Source: an uncultured Coriobacteriaceae bacterium (GTDB lineage: Bacteria; Actinomycetota; Coriobacteriia; Coriobacteriales; Eggerthellaceae). From it: a stretch of 64,000 bases of DNA. Below are positions 17,646-27,391 of this stretch, piece after piece. The translations under genes were made by a program, and so were the position numbers. Below the pieces are notes generated by a model. That model did not search any database and had not been told where the DNA came from. It was given only the letters and a program-made list of their open reading frames with translations. The stretch's first letter is position 1. Every line of letters starts with the position of its first letter. The stretch covers positions 62,001 through 126,000 of the forward strand of contig CASFII010000001.1 in assembly GCA_949294735.1 (NCBI GenBank), written 5' to 3'.

Positions 17646-20600
17646 CTAGCTTTGAACTGCGGAAATAGATTCAAACAACAATTGAAGGTCGGAAGAATCA
17701 AATTGGTAAGAAACAGTCTGTAAACTATCACGTCCATTTGGATCATCTTGCTCTACGCGAACAAAGGCAAACTCAACCGAAGTAAAGCCTTTCTTCAAAA
17801 TAGCATAGGCATAGCACTGAGCCTGCAAAAGATGCTTCGCCTGAAGAGCCTCTTCAGTTTCCTTCGGAGAACCGCCTGTTTTGTAGTCAACCACAAAAGC
17901 AGACGCATTATCATTGGTGCAGAGAAGGTCGATTTCCCCTTCGAGAACGCCCTTACCTTCAACAACCACATTAAAGGGAACTTCAGGGTTATGCTTTTGG
18001 TAAGAAAGTGCGCGCTCACAAACATTGGAATAAAGCCAACGCTCGAAAGCCTTTACCAAACGCTCACGGTCTCGCACCTTGTAGGTTCGCACGATATTAT
18101 CAAGACTCTTTTGAGCAAACTCGGGAGAAACCATCGCTGCGAGCTGTCCCAACCTATGGAATGCTGACCCGAACACCGTTGCCTTGTCGAAATCATCAAC
18201 AGAAGCGCGACCAGGCTCTAATGTCTCATCTGTTTCCAGTGCCTCTACTGTTTCAGCCGTTTCTACTATTTCTGCCGCATCCGCTACTTCCACTGTTTCC
18301 TGGTTGACCAAATTACTCATTTGATCTTTATGCACAATCTCTTTTTCCTTCGAATGTGCGAGAGAACTATATGAGAAGAGCGGTGTTTGACGCGCTACAA
18401 CCTCAAGCGGAAGAGGCCGATAGACAACAAACTCTGGCATCTTGATTGATGTTTCAGCATTATTCAAGGATTTGTCAGGCTTTTGAGCAGCTTCTTCCGG
18501 CAGGTTTTCGAGCATCTCATCACTGCCGTCTGAAACGTGAGCGGAATCCTCTGCCTCCCCCTGTTCAAGATCAACCGCAACGACGCGAAGTTCAGCTGGC
18601 GTTTCTCCGCCAAAATCAAGCAAGGTAACACCTTCGGGAAATTCCTCTTCGCCAAAAAAGGCTGAGCGAATATCCTCTGTCATGCCTTTGTAGGCGGCCA
18701 ATGAATCCGATGCACTTGGTTTAATGTTCATGAACAGGGCTACCGATTCTTTAGCACGCGTTACTGCTACGTAGAACAATCGTTGTACTTCAGCATCTTC
18801 TTCTTCCCTATGAGACTGATTAAGCAGCGAAGCATACCTCACAGGGTCAGGAGTGATTGCTAAGACATGCGCCGAAACCTCCACTTCAAAGTCTTCAGCA
18901 CCCGTAGCCTTTCCTATGGCTTTTTGCGTTTCACCTTTTTCTGGCACACTTTCTCTGCCTGGCATAAGGCTTACAAACGTACGTCCTTCGACCGTTTCCA
19001 AAGTAAGCTTCGAAGCACGACTTGACCCCTCTGGCATTTCAGCTACTGCAACTAGAGGAAACTCCAAACCTTTAGAAGCGTGTACGGTCATTATGCGGAC
19101 AGCATCTTGATCTTTCGTGTTAAGCACACCAGGCTTATCTTTAGTCACGCCAAACAAATGAGAAAACTCACGAGCCACTCGCGCAGGTCCGAAGCTCTTT
19201 TCCCGCTCTATGTCAGCAATAACGCGCAACGCCTTCATTACGTTGGCAATAGTCGAAGCTCCTTCGGGACCCTGTTCATCCAAACGGCGCAACCATCCAG
19301 TGTTGAGAATAAAATGTGTAAGCACTTCAGCCACCGATTCAAAACGTAGGGCGCTTTGAGCATCTTTTATAAGCTCCACCGCATGACTGAGTGCTGGCGT
19401 AGGAGCTACTGCTTCGCTTTCTGGCGCATCGGGATTAGCGTTCTCAAACGCCTTATGGGCAACGGCAGCAAAGCCCTTATGCAGCTTCCGGTTTACGTTG
19501 ATCCCATGTATGTTGCTGTGTGCTGTAGCCAATATCAACAAATCATCAGCAGAAAGACGGAAGAGTTCGCCCGTAAGCACCTGGAACAACGCTTCCGTAT
19601 CTTCGGGATTCACTAAAGCTTGAAGCGTGTTGTTTACTAATGCCACCTCAGGAAAATCGTAAAAACCTGAGCCGCCAGCCACTACGCAATTCAATCCGAC
19701 ATCACGAAGTGCTTGCGCATACACCCCTGCATGAGTCATCGCCCCTAAAAGCAATACCATGTCAGATGCCGTATGACCTGCTTCTTTCATTTCAGCAAAA
19801 TAAGCAGCTACCTGGCGTGCACGCTCAGCACGGGCAGCATCTTGTTCACCCGAACGCTTGCGCCCGCTGGGCAACAGCGTTGCCACCATGCGAACTCGAG
19901 GCGTCTGTCCCTTGTATTTTTCGCCTGTATATACGGCTTGCAAATCTAAAAAGTTGCTGCCAAACACACTAGGCTGTGAACATATCTTGCGAACAAATGC
20001 CAGAATGTCTTTGTGACTGCGGAAGTTACGCGTTAGCTGCAAACGCTGTTCTCTACCGCCCGCTTCAGCAATTTCAGGAGAACTTAAACCAGTTCGGAAG
20101 GAAAAATACGAGTTAACATCTGCCCCACGGAAGCGATAAATACTTTGTTGAGCGTCCCCTACTGTGCAAAGATAGCGCAAACCAGCACCAGCAAGATGGC
20201 GAATAATAGCAATTTGAAGCTGGTCAGTATCTTGGAATTCGTCAATCATAACCAGACGGAATCTGTGCTCATAGCGAGCTTTCACCGTAGGAATTTCCAG
20301 AGCCTCCAGCGTCAGTTTAATGAGATCGTTATTATCTAAATAGCCAGCACTCCGCTTGCGCGCAGAAAAACGCTCCTCTACCTTTCGCGCTAGTCTCATA
20401 AGCTGGTCGAGCAATTCTTCACCACATATAAGAGCAGCTTTTTCCGCAAGTCTGCCGTGCTCAACCTGATAAAGCCCTGTTTCTTCATTTTTAGTGAGTT
20501 TTCCCAGAACAGGAAGCGTATTCAAAAGCTGCATGAACTCTTTGATATTGTGCTCTTCCTGCAAAAAGTCATGCAGCTTTTCAATAGCTTCCGCACAGCG

Positions 20601-21290
20601 CGCCTGTTCTTTTTCCGCTGTCTTTCCCTTTTTTGATGCATATACAGGCAGGATGTCTTCATACAACGAAAGCATCTGGCGCGCTAAATCACTTGCGCTC
20701 ACCTTTCCACTAAAGCGTTCAAAGTCGTCAAACCCATGACGAAGTTCGGATGCTTTGTTGATAAGCGCTTCTATCATGCCCGCTACAGAAGAACCGAAAC
20801 CGCCGCTTTGAACAGCGTATTCTCTGAAGAGGGGGTTTGTATTGTAAGCAGAGTCTATGATTTCCGAATCTTGACCGATAACTTCGTTCAAAGCTTCAGT
20901 CAAAAAGTCATTGCGCTGCTTGTCTTCCAGTACTTCGAACTGCGGGTCAAGCCCCACCTCAAGCGCCGATTCCCGCAAAATCCGAGAGCACATACCATGA
21001 ATGGTAGAAATCCATGCGCCATCAACCTTTAATGCTTGATCAAACAAACCCTGTGCACGCAACGTAGTACGAACGCGACCCTTGAGTTCTGCGGCTGCCT
21101 TTTTGGTAAATGTAATGGCACAAATCTCTTCAATGTCATCGATACCTGATTCGGGGTTAGTGAGCGCATACGCAATACGCTGGGTAAGCGTGAATGTTTT
21201 ACCTGACCCAGCACCAGCCGAAACATCCACGGGGCCGTATAGACATTCAATACATGCACGCTGTTCGGGAGTGTAGTTCACTTCTGCCAT
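17646..21290 (-). CDS. addA: ATP-dependent helicase/nuclease subunit AddA
   Basis: UvrD-like helicase and nuclease of the AddAB double-strand-break resection complex (RecBCD equivalent). The 1214-residue protein has Walker A SAGAGSGKT (residues 24-32), VMIDEFQDTDQLQ (motif II), GDAQQSIYRFRGAD (motif III), TVHASKGLEFP (motif V region) and VAVTRAKE (motif VI). The C-terminal PD-(D/E)xK nuclease has EGEIDLL and VVDYKTGG. An acidic, repetitive insert (about residues 930-1035) separates helicase and nuclease parts. It starts two bases after the addB stop with AGAGGG before the ATG. Confidence 0.94.
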   Translation of the reverse strand: MAEVNYTPEQRACIECLYGPVDVSAGAGSGKTFTLTQRIAYALTNPESGIDDIEEICAITFTKKAAAELKGRVRTTLRAQGLFDQALKVDGAWISTIHGMCSRILRESALEVGLDPQFEVLEDKQRNDFLTEALNEVIGQDSEIIDSAYNTNPLFREYAVQSGGFGSSVAGMIEALINKASELRHGFDDFERFSGKVSASDLARQMLSLYEDILPVYASKKGKTAEKEQARCAEAIEKLHDFLQEEHNIKEFMQLLNTLPVLGKLTKNEETGLYQVEHGRLAEKAALICGEELLDQLMRLARKVEERFSARKRSAGYLDNNDLIKLTLEALEIPTVKARYEHRFRLVMIDEFQDTDQLQIAIIRHLAGAGLRYLCTVGDAQQSIYRFRGADVNSYFSFRTGLSSPEIAEAGGREQRLQLTRNFRSHKDILAFVRKICSQPSVFGSNFLDLQAVYTGEKYKGQTPRVRMVATLLPSGRKRSGEQDAARAERARQVAAYFAEMKEAGHTASDMVLLLGAMTHAGVYAQALRDVGLNCVVAGGSGFYDFPEVALVNNTLQALVNPEDTEALFQVLTGELFRLSADDLLILATAHSNIHGINVNRKLHKGFAAVAHKAFENANPDAPESEAVAPTPALSHAVELIKDAQSALRFESVAEVLTHFILNTGWLRRLDEQGPEGASTIANVMKALRVIADIEREKSFGPARVAREFSHLFGVTKDKPGVLNTKDQDAVRIMTVHASKGLEFPLVAVAEMPEGSSRASKLTLETVEGRTFVSLMPGRESVPEKGETQKAIGKATGAEDFEVEVSAHVLAITPDPVRYASLLNQSHREEEDAEVQRLFYVAVTRAKESVALFMNIKPSASDSLAAYKGMTEDIRSAFFGEEEFPEGVTLLDFGGETPAELRVVAVDLEQGEAEDSAHVSDGSDEMLENLPEEAAQKPDKSLNNAETSIKMPEFVVYRPLPLEVVARQTPLFSYSSLAHSKEKEIVHKDQMSNLVNQETVEVADAAEIVETAETVEALETDETLEPGRASVDDFDKATVFGSAFHRLGQLAAMVSPEFAQKSLDNIVRTYKVRDRERLVKAFERWLYSNVCERALSYQKHNPEVPFNVVVEGKGVLEGEIDLLCTNDNASAFVVDYKTGGSPKETEEALQAKHLLQAQCYAYAILKKGFTSVEFAFVRVEQDDPNGRDSLQTVSYQFDSSDLQLLFESISAVQS

Positions 21291-21292
21291 CG

Positions 21293-24169
21293 TTACCCTC
21301 TTCCCAGCTGCAGGGCGTCACGCCCCGGGCACAGCGTTACTGGACAGTAGCGGCAAGCATGTATGTCGCGCGGATTTGTTGGAATTTCCCCTGCCAATAG
21401 ATGCTGAATGCGCTCTGCTATCAGTTCTTCCGTACGATCAAGCATGTCTTCAAAATGAGTAACGCCGCAACGCTTTGCCCTGATACCCAATAAATCGCGG
21501 TCAGCATGAAATACTGTTTGGCTATAGGCACCACTGATGCCTTTGTCTTTACCATACGAAAGATACAACGCAGCCGTTGGTGTAAGCCCAAATTTCTTTC
21601 GCACCACTTGCGCATAGATGAGTGCCTGAATTTTACGAGGAAGCACGAAAGTTTCGTCTTCCGAACCGCCGTCTAAATAAAGAGCATAGTCGTTATTAAC
21701 CCTGCCTTTGTAGTCGATGACCAAGGCGTGTCCGAACCCATCTACATCGATACGGTCTATTTTGCCGTTCACAAACACGCCCGCGTATTCGAAAGACTCC
21801 CCTTCTTCCCCGAAACCAGCTTCTGTTTTCCAGGGAACATACTCAGGAGCAAAGTGCGCTTCTCGGTAAATAAAGTCTTCCATCTTACGACGCAAGTTTT
21901 CCACTTCCAGCTTGTCCAATTCGTTCAAGATGATAAGCGCCGTCTTATCTTTGCGCTCCTGCTCTTTTTCCAAGAGCTCCTTGAAAATATGATTAAAGAT
22001 ACCGATAGAATCACCAATGTTCTTTTGAGTCACCCTGCCCGCAGGTCCACAAACTCCCGCTATAAGCGCATCATGAAATTTCTGAAGAACCAGGTGTGCG
22101 AAATTACCAAAAGCCAGCCCACCAAAGTCCGCATCGGGGGTATCTAGGCGCAGCCTTCTTCGGGCAAACCACAAATAAGGACACTCCAGGTAGCTTTCAA
22201 GAGCCGACGGAGACAGAAACGGCTCTTCCGATACGATTTCTTTGTTGAACATGCGTGGCAATAAAATGAGTGGACGCGATGCTTCGCTAATACATCCCGC
22301 TGGCTGCACAACAAATTCTTGCCCGTCCCCAGGCGGCACACTTACCCGATACGCATCTTGAGAAACCGTATCTTCTCCACGCGTTTGCGCATACAAAAGC
22401 AAACCCTGCGGAAGAAGCGTGCGCTTGTCCAGTTCTTCTGGGTTTTGAGGATCTGAGCGGTAGCAATCGGTGAGCTCTTCAAAAAGAGCTGAAGGCACAG
22501 CCTCGTCCGCATCAACCGTATGCGTACAACGCTCAATAACTACCTGGTTACGTGCGGTAGCCAATGCTGCCGCGAAAGCGTCACGTATATCATCAACATC
22601 GTGCGAAGCAGGCTTCAAACCGAAACGTTCCAGTAAATTGTCTTTTGCGCTTAGTTCTTCCTTTAAGGGGAATTCTTCCGCTGTTAGATTGCAAACGAGT
22701 ACTACGTCAAAGGAGGTTTCGGGTAAGGTGCGGGTATCGTTGAGCGAGCGAACTACGACCGATTCAATTCCTGCAGTGGTTTGCCTTTTTGATTCACCAC
22801 CAACTTGTACCCGATGCATCACGGCACGTGTTCGCAAACAGGTTACCAGCTCTTGAATGGTGCTTCCTATTCTCTCTGCTATAGCATGCAGCGTTTTGGT
22901 GTCTTCAAGCACCGTTAAGCTCTGAGCCTTGAACGCTTCAGTAAAGCCATAATTCTTGGTAATAAAAAGTTTCAAGGAATCCAGGGCTTCTTGATAGTTT
23001 CCATCAATAGCCGAGGTAACGATATCGGTATAGTTATCGTTCGCAAAGCCTGCTAAGTCAGTCAGCACGTCATCGCGTGTTTTACCGCGCCAAGAACGAG
23101 TAAGCGTGTCACAGTGCTGCGCATCTTCGATACTCATGGTTGAAAAAGGACTATAGGCAAAATCAGTTGCCTGGGCGAAATCAGCGTTCACGTCCTTTAA
23201 AGCTATTAATTCCAACAAGTTTAACCATGCACGTCCAAAGCTTGTTTGCTCATAGTTTAGCTTTGTTTCCAGCGAAACCGTAATGCCCGCTTCTTGCAAA
23301 CGTCCAGCTAATTCGTCAAACATTTCAGCTGGATGAGCCGTAAACACCGCTGCAGTTTTACCGCTCGTACAGGTTTTCAAATACTCAGCAATGAGTGGCG
23401 GTTCAGCGTATTTGCCTTCAGGCAGCAGAAAACGTACACACCCTTCTGGCTGCACTGGATTTTCGAAATCGGGTTCATACAGCGTTTTTTGCAAGCGTGT
23501 TAGTTCTTCAGAACGGCTTTGTAATGTATCAACACGCCGCTTGATGACAATGCGCCTGTCCTTGAGAGCGTCCAAAAGTCTATCTTGAGCAACAGTAGGT
23601 TGCAAACAATAAGAAATGAGCTGTACCTTGTTGAAATAGTCTTCATACTCAGGAAAAACCTTTTCGCGAAGATACGCATAGACCTGTGTTGGTTCTATTT
23701 GTTTGCGAACCTCGAGTTCCTTGCCGTATTTAGGAAGCACGCCCTGAAGAATTTCTAATTCAATTTCTCCGACTCCCTTTTCTTCGGCAGAAGAAGATTG
23801 AGAAGTTACATCCCAGAAGGCTTCGCTTGCAACATCGCACAGGAGCTTTAAGTACCCTGGGCTATTTTGAAGTGCACTTTGAGGATTCTCGTGTAAATAA
23901 CAGCCGAGTATCTGCTGCATAATGAGGTTTCGCAACGGCGCGCTAATGATGGTTCTTCCGTCGCCGAAAAGTTCCCATAGATCCTGAATCCAAGCGTTAA
24001 ACGTGCAGACCTGCACGCCAAAACCTTTGCTGTTTTTTGCCAGAAGTTCTTTTACGTGAACTTCAGTTGCGTAGTTAGAGGTGAGCACCACAGGCTGCTT
24101 ATGCATTCCTTCAGCAGTATAAACAAGCGTCAGAAGTTCACGTTCTGCTCTAAACAGCGACCAAGCCAC
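21293..24169 (-). CDS. addB: AddB-like helicase/nuclease subunit with iron-sulfur cysteines
   Basis: Partner of AddA (958 residues). The C-terminal half is a PD-(D/E)xK nuclease (GKIDRIDVDG and ALVIDYKG). The four cysteines of the AddB iron-sulfur staple are visible: one in SYLECPYLWF and three near the end in CRYCPVTLC. The N-terminal half is a degenerate helicase without a clear Walker A, as expected in AddB-type subunits that recognise regulatory sequences. The start is GTG at 24169 with AAGGA seven bases upstream. It lies directly upstream of addA in the same direction. Confidence 0.88.
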   Translation of the reverse strand: MAWSLFRAERELLTLVYTAEGMHKQPVVLTSNYATEVHVKELLAKNSKGFGVQVCTFNAWIQDLWELFGDGRTIISAPLRNLIMQQILGCYLHENPQSALQNSPGYLKLLCDVASEAFWDVTSQSSSAEEKGVGEIELEILQGVLPKYGKELEVRKQIEPTQVYAYLREKVFPEYEDYFNKVQLISYCLQPTVAQDRLLDALKDRRIVIKRRVDTLQSRSEELTRLQKTLYEPDFENPVQPEGCVRFLLPEGKYAEPPLIAEYLKTCTSGKTAAVFTAHPAEMFDELAGRLQEAGITVSLETKLNYEQTSFGRAWLNLLELIALKDVNADFAQATDFAYSPFSTMSIEDAQHCDTLTRSWRGKTRDDVLTDLAGFANDNYTDIVTSAIDGNYQEALDSLKLFITKNYGFTEAFKAQSLTVLEDTKTLHAIAERIGSTIQELVTCLRTRAVMHRVQVGGESKRQTTAGIESVVVRSLNDTRTLPETSFDVVLVCNLTAEEFPLKEELSAKDNLLERFGLKPASHDVDDIRDAFAAALATARNQVVIERCTHTVDADEAVPSALFEELTDCYRSDPQNPEELDKRTLLPQGLLLYAQTRGEDTVSQDAYRVSVPPGDGQEFVVQPAGCISEASRPLILLPRMFNKEIVSEEPFLSPSALESYLECPYLWFARRRLRLDTPDADFGGLAFGNFAHLVLQKFHDALIAGVCGPAGRVTQKNIGDSIGIFNHIFKELLEKEQERKDKTALIILNELDKLEVENLRRKMEDFIYREAHFAPEYVPWKTEAGFGEEGESFEYAGVFVNGKIDRIDVDGFGHALVIDYKGRVNNDYALYLDGGSEDETFVLPRKIQALIYAQVVRKKFGLTPTAALYLSYGKDKGISGAYSQTVFHADRDLLGIRAKRCGVTHFEDMLDRTEELIAERIQHLLAGEIPTNPRDIHACRYCPVTLCPGRDALQLGRG

Positions 24170-24192
24170 AACGAATTCCTTAGCGAATATCT

Positions 24193-25548
24193 TTAGGCAC
24201 CTAAAATGCGAGAAACTACCTGTTTTTTACGGCTCAGCACACCAGGCATCCAAACGCCACCTTCGCCCGTGCAGTTAATGTTGAAGGCACGGTTCACTAT
24301 GCGACGGTTTCCTTCAACCAAGAACTGACTGCCTTCAGCAAGGATATCGGTAATCATAAGGAGTACAAATTCATAGTTGTGGGCTGCCACCATGTCTCGC
24401 ATGTAGGCACGGATTTCGTCTTCGCGTTCCATAATGTGTGACAAGTCAACGGTTTCATGCTGTGCGATTAAAATAGTTTGGTCTCCCAAAGCAAATTCCT
24501 TCGCATCGGCTCCAACCAACTTTTCAACCGGTGCTTTTCCGTCACCGCCATGACACTGAAATACTTCCAGACCAAATTCAATTGCATCAACACCCACAAT
24601 TTTTGCAAGATATTCTGCCTGATCTTGGTCTGTAGGTGTAGCGGTAGGAGATTTCAGCACAACGGTGTCTGTCATAATGGCCGAAAGCAATGCTGCGGCT
24701 ATGCCCTGGGGAATTTCCACCCCATACTTGCGGAATTCCATGGTCACAATCGTTGCAGTAGACCCCACTGGAAGGTTGATAAACTGAATAGGGCTTGAAG
24801 TTGTCACATCAGCAATGCGATGGTGGTCAATAATTTCTAGCACATCTGCTTCTTCAATACCGTTTGCAGCTTGGCTGGTTTCATTATGATCAACCAAAAT
24901 AAGCTTACGGCGTGGACGCGTGGCAACATCTGAGCGCGTTACGATACCAATACAATAGCCCTCTTCATCCAATACCACTGCTTCACGAAGAGAACTGGTC
25001 ATGAGATCTTCAACGGCATCGGAAAGCAAACCGTCTGGGCTTAAGGTAAGTACATCAACTTCAGTGATTTCAGAAACCCTTTGGTCAAGGGAACGGAGCA
25101 GGTCGTTTGCCACCGTTTCCATATTATTGTCAGCTCTATCCAGCAAATCGGTTGCAGAGATATAGCGATATGCCAACATACGCGTTGTAATTAACCCGCG
25201 ATACTTCCCTTCTTCGTCGGTCACCACCAACGAACGCAAGTTGTACTTACGCAAGCGGCGACCAGCGTTTACGAGTGTGGCGTCTTGGTCAATTCCGATA
25301 GGATCTGAGGTCATAACATCAGACACGCGTGCGCGCACATGGCTAATAGGAATGGGAGGCTCTACGTCAAACCCATCTAAGACCCAAGCGCTTTCTGGTG
25401 GTAAAGCCCCAAGACGTGCAGCAACATAGCGCGTGCTACTTCCTTCACGCTTCGCTAGTTCATTTTTAAGATAAGCATAGCCAACAGCCGCACAAATAGA
25501 GTCATTGTCTGGGTTTTTGTGTCCTACTACTAAGATGGGAGAAGTCAT
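24193..25548 (-). CDS. ppaC: Manganese-dependent inorganic pyrophosphatase with CBS domains
   Basis: Family II pyrophosphatase (451 residues) hydrolysing PPi in the cytoplasm. DHH-domain motifs are GHKNPDNDSI at the N-terminus, LVDHNE and IIDHHRI; the DHHA2 domain follows (VVLKSPTATPTDQ, VEGNRRIVNRAF). A pair of CBS domains (about residues 72-235) is inserted between the first motif and VDHNE, making it an adenine-nucleotide-regulated CBS-PPase. No DRTGG domain is present between the CBS modules. AAGGGG precedes the ATG. It is divergent from the serine dehydratase gene. Confidence 0.9.
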   Translation of the reverse strand: MTSPILVVGHKNPDNDSICAAVGYAYLKNELAKREGSSTRYVAARLGALPPESAWVLDGFDVEPPIPISHVRARVSDVMTSDPIGIDQDATLVNAGRRLRKYNLRSLVVTDEEGKYRGLITTRMLAYRYISATDLLDRADNNMETVANDLLRSLDQRVSEITEVDVLTLSPDGLLSDAVEDLMTSSLREAVVLDEEGYCIGIVTRSDVATRPRRKLILVDHNETSQAANGIEEADVLEIIDHHRIADVTTSSPIQFINLPVGSTATIVTMEFRKYGVEIPQGIAAALLSAIMTDTVVLKSPTATPTDQDQAEYLAKIVGVDAIEFGLEVFQCHGGDGKAPVEKLVGADAKEFALGDQTILIAQHETVDLSHIMEREDEIRAYMRDMVAAHNYEFVLLMITDILAEGSQFLVEGNRRIVNRAFNINCTGEGGVWMPGVLSRKKQVVSRILGA

Positions 25549-25703
25549 AGTGCCCCTTTCATGTACTAAAGCAAGTATACCGAAAGAACAGCTCTGAACG
25601 GCAGTTTATCGGTGTGTGCCAGAAATTCCCAAAATCATGGCGAACCTTTACAATGTGCATTCAGACAAGGTTCTTGAACAGCATAACTTCAGATTGGTGA
25701 TTC

Positions 25704-27389
25704 ATGAAAACACTTGCGTTACGTGACATTATCGGGCCAATTATGGTTGGTCCTTCCAGTTCCCACACCGCTGGCGCCCTTCGAATTGCAGCTATGGCTC
25801 GACGTTTATGCGGTTCACGCCCAACAAAGGTTCACTTTACCCTCTATGGCAGCTTTGCTCATACAGGAACAGGGCACGGTACCGACAAAGCATTAGTTGC
25901 AGGCATTCTGGGGCTTTCAACCGACGATTTGGACATTCGACGCTCATTTGAGCTTGCCCAAGAACAAGACGTAGAAGTTGATTTTACGTTTGACACCACC
26001 ACACAAACCGACCACCCCAATACCGTAGATATCCACATTCAAGAAGAAAGCGAAACTAGTCTTAGTGTGCGTGGCGTAAGTATTGGCGGCGGTGCGGCGG
26101 TTATCAGTCGCATTGATGGCATCGATGTTGATATTACGGGCGAACACACCAGCGTAGTAGTTCGCCAGCATGACGAGCCAGGCGTGCTCGCACATATTGC
26201 AACCGCACTAGCAACCCACGGGGTAAACATCGCGACTACTAGAATGTATCGCGCGGCGCGTGGAGGCGCTGCGTATACCGTTATGGAAACCGACGACGCA
26301 GTGCCTTTCGAAGTGCAAAGCGCCATTGGAAGTTCCCCTTCTGTATATGACGTTCGTATCATCCCCGCCGCAGCACTTGAAGACACCACTACCGAATGCG
26401 AAAACAACACCGAATCTGTGCAGTCCCTCTTCGTTGGTAAAGGTGAAGATTCTGCCAAGCAAACTGTCACAGCAAAATCTTCGGCAGCTGAGCGTGAAGA
26501 AGCATATCAAAACTTTATGACCTGGAACTTTACAAAAGGCTCCGAACTAATATCTCTTTGTGGACAAAAGAACTTAAGCATCTCTCAAGCATTCCTTGAG
26601 CGTGAACAAGCTTTGGCTCAATTTGAAGGTCGCAACGCCTGCGTAAACGATTATCTTGAACAGGTATTGGAGGTCATGAGCGAAGCGGTGCATGAGCCTT
26701 TGCGTAATCCCACCCCCTCAACCGGAGGTCTTATTGGCGGAGAAGCCCAAAAACTTCAGGAAGCCTCCACACGCATTCTCGATTCGCTCAGTGCTCACGT
26801 TTCTGCTTATGCGTTAGCCGCCCTTGAAACCAATGCGGCCATGGGTCGCATTGTGGCAGCACCTACCGCCGGTTCGTCTGGAGTTATTCCTGCAGTCTTG
26901 TTTGCACTGGCTCAAGAAAAGTCCCTGCCTCCTGATTCTCTTAAGAAGGGTCTTTTGACTGCAGCTGCAGTTGGCTACCTCATTGCACATAATGCGAGTG
27001 TTTCGGGTGCCGAAGGAGGCTGTCAAGCAGAAGTTGGTGCTGCTGCAGGTATGGCGGCCGCAGCAGTTGTGGAAATGACGGGAGGCACACCCAGCCAAGC
27101 ACTTGCTGCAGCAGCAAACGCTTTAAGCTGCTTGATGGGACTTGTGTGCGATCCTGTGGGAGGGCTTGTTGAATTACCTTGTCAAAAGCGCAATGCCACC
27201 GCTGCTAACACCGCATTGGTCTGTGCCCAAATTGCTCTTTCAGGCGTCACTAACCTGATTAGTTTTGATGAAACCGTTGAAGCACTGGATGCTGTTGGTA
27301 AATCGCTTCCCTTTGAACTGCGCGAAAGCGCTTTGGGTGGCTTAGCCGCCACTCCGAGCGCTTGCCAATTCTGCGGAAGCTGTGGCTAG
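25704..27389 (+). CDS. sdaA: L-serine ammonia-lyase, fused beta-ACT-alpha, iron-sulfur-dependent
   Basis: Deaminates L-serine to pyruvate. The 561-residue chain fuses a beta domain (GPIMVGPSSSHTAGALRIAAM), an ACT regulatory domain (about residues 150-220, DEPGVLAHIATALATHGVN) and an alpha domain (APTAGSSGVIPAV, SGAEGGCQAEVG). Cysteines for the 4Fe-4S cluster are in EGGCQ, VCDPV and LPCQK. In Bacillus these parts are two genes; in E. coli they are fused without ACT. The tail ends CQFCGSCG, with extra cysteines near the C-terminus. It ends two bases before the convergent pcrA stop. Confidence 0.92.
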   Translation: MKTLALRDIIGPIMVGPSSSHTAGALRIAAMARRLCGSRPTKVHFTLYGSFAHTGTGHGTDKALVAGILGLSTDDLDIRRSFELAQEQDVEVDFTFDTTTQTDHPNTVDIHIQEESETSLSVRGVSIGGGAAVISRIDGIDVDITGEHTSVVVRQHDEPGVLAHIATALATHGVNIATTRMYRAARGGAAYTVMETDDAVPFEVQSAIGSSPSVYDVRIIPAAALEDTTTECENNTESVQSLFVGKGEDSAKQTVTAKSSAAEREEAYQNFMTWNFTKGSELISLCGQKNLSISQAFLEREQALAQFEGRNACVNDYLEQVLEVMSEAVHEPLRNPTPSTGGLIGGEAQKLQEASTRILDSLSAHVSAYALAALETNAAMGRIVAAPTAGSSGVIPAVLFALAQEKSLPPDSLKKGLLTAAAVGYLIAHNASVSGAEGGCQAEVGAAAGMAAAAVVEMTGGTPSQALAAAANALSCLMGLVCDPVGGLVELPCQKRNATAANTALVCAQIALSGVTNLISFDETVEALDAVGKSLPFELRESALGGLAATPSACQFCGSCG

Positions 27390-27391
27390 CA

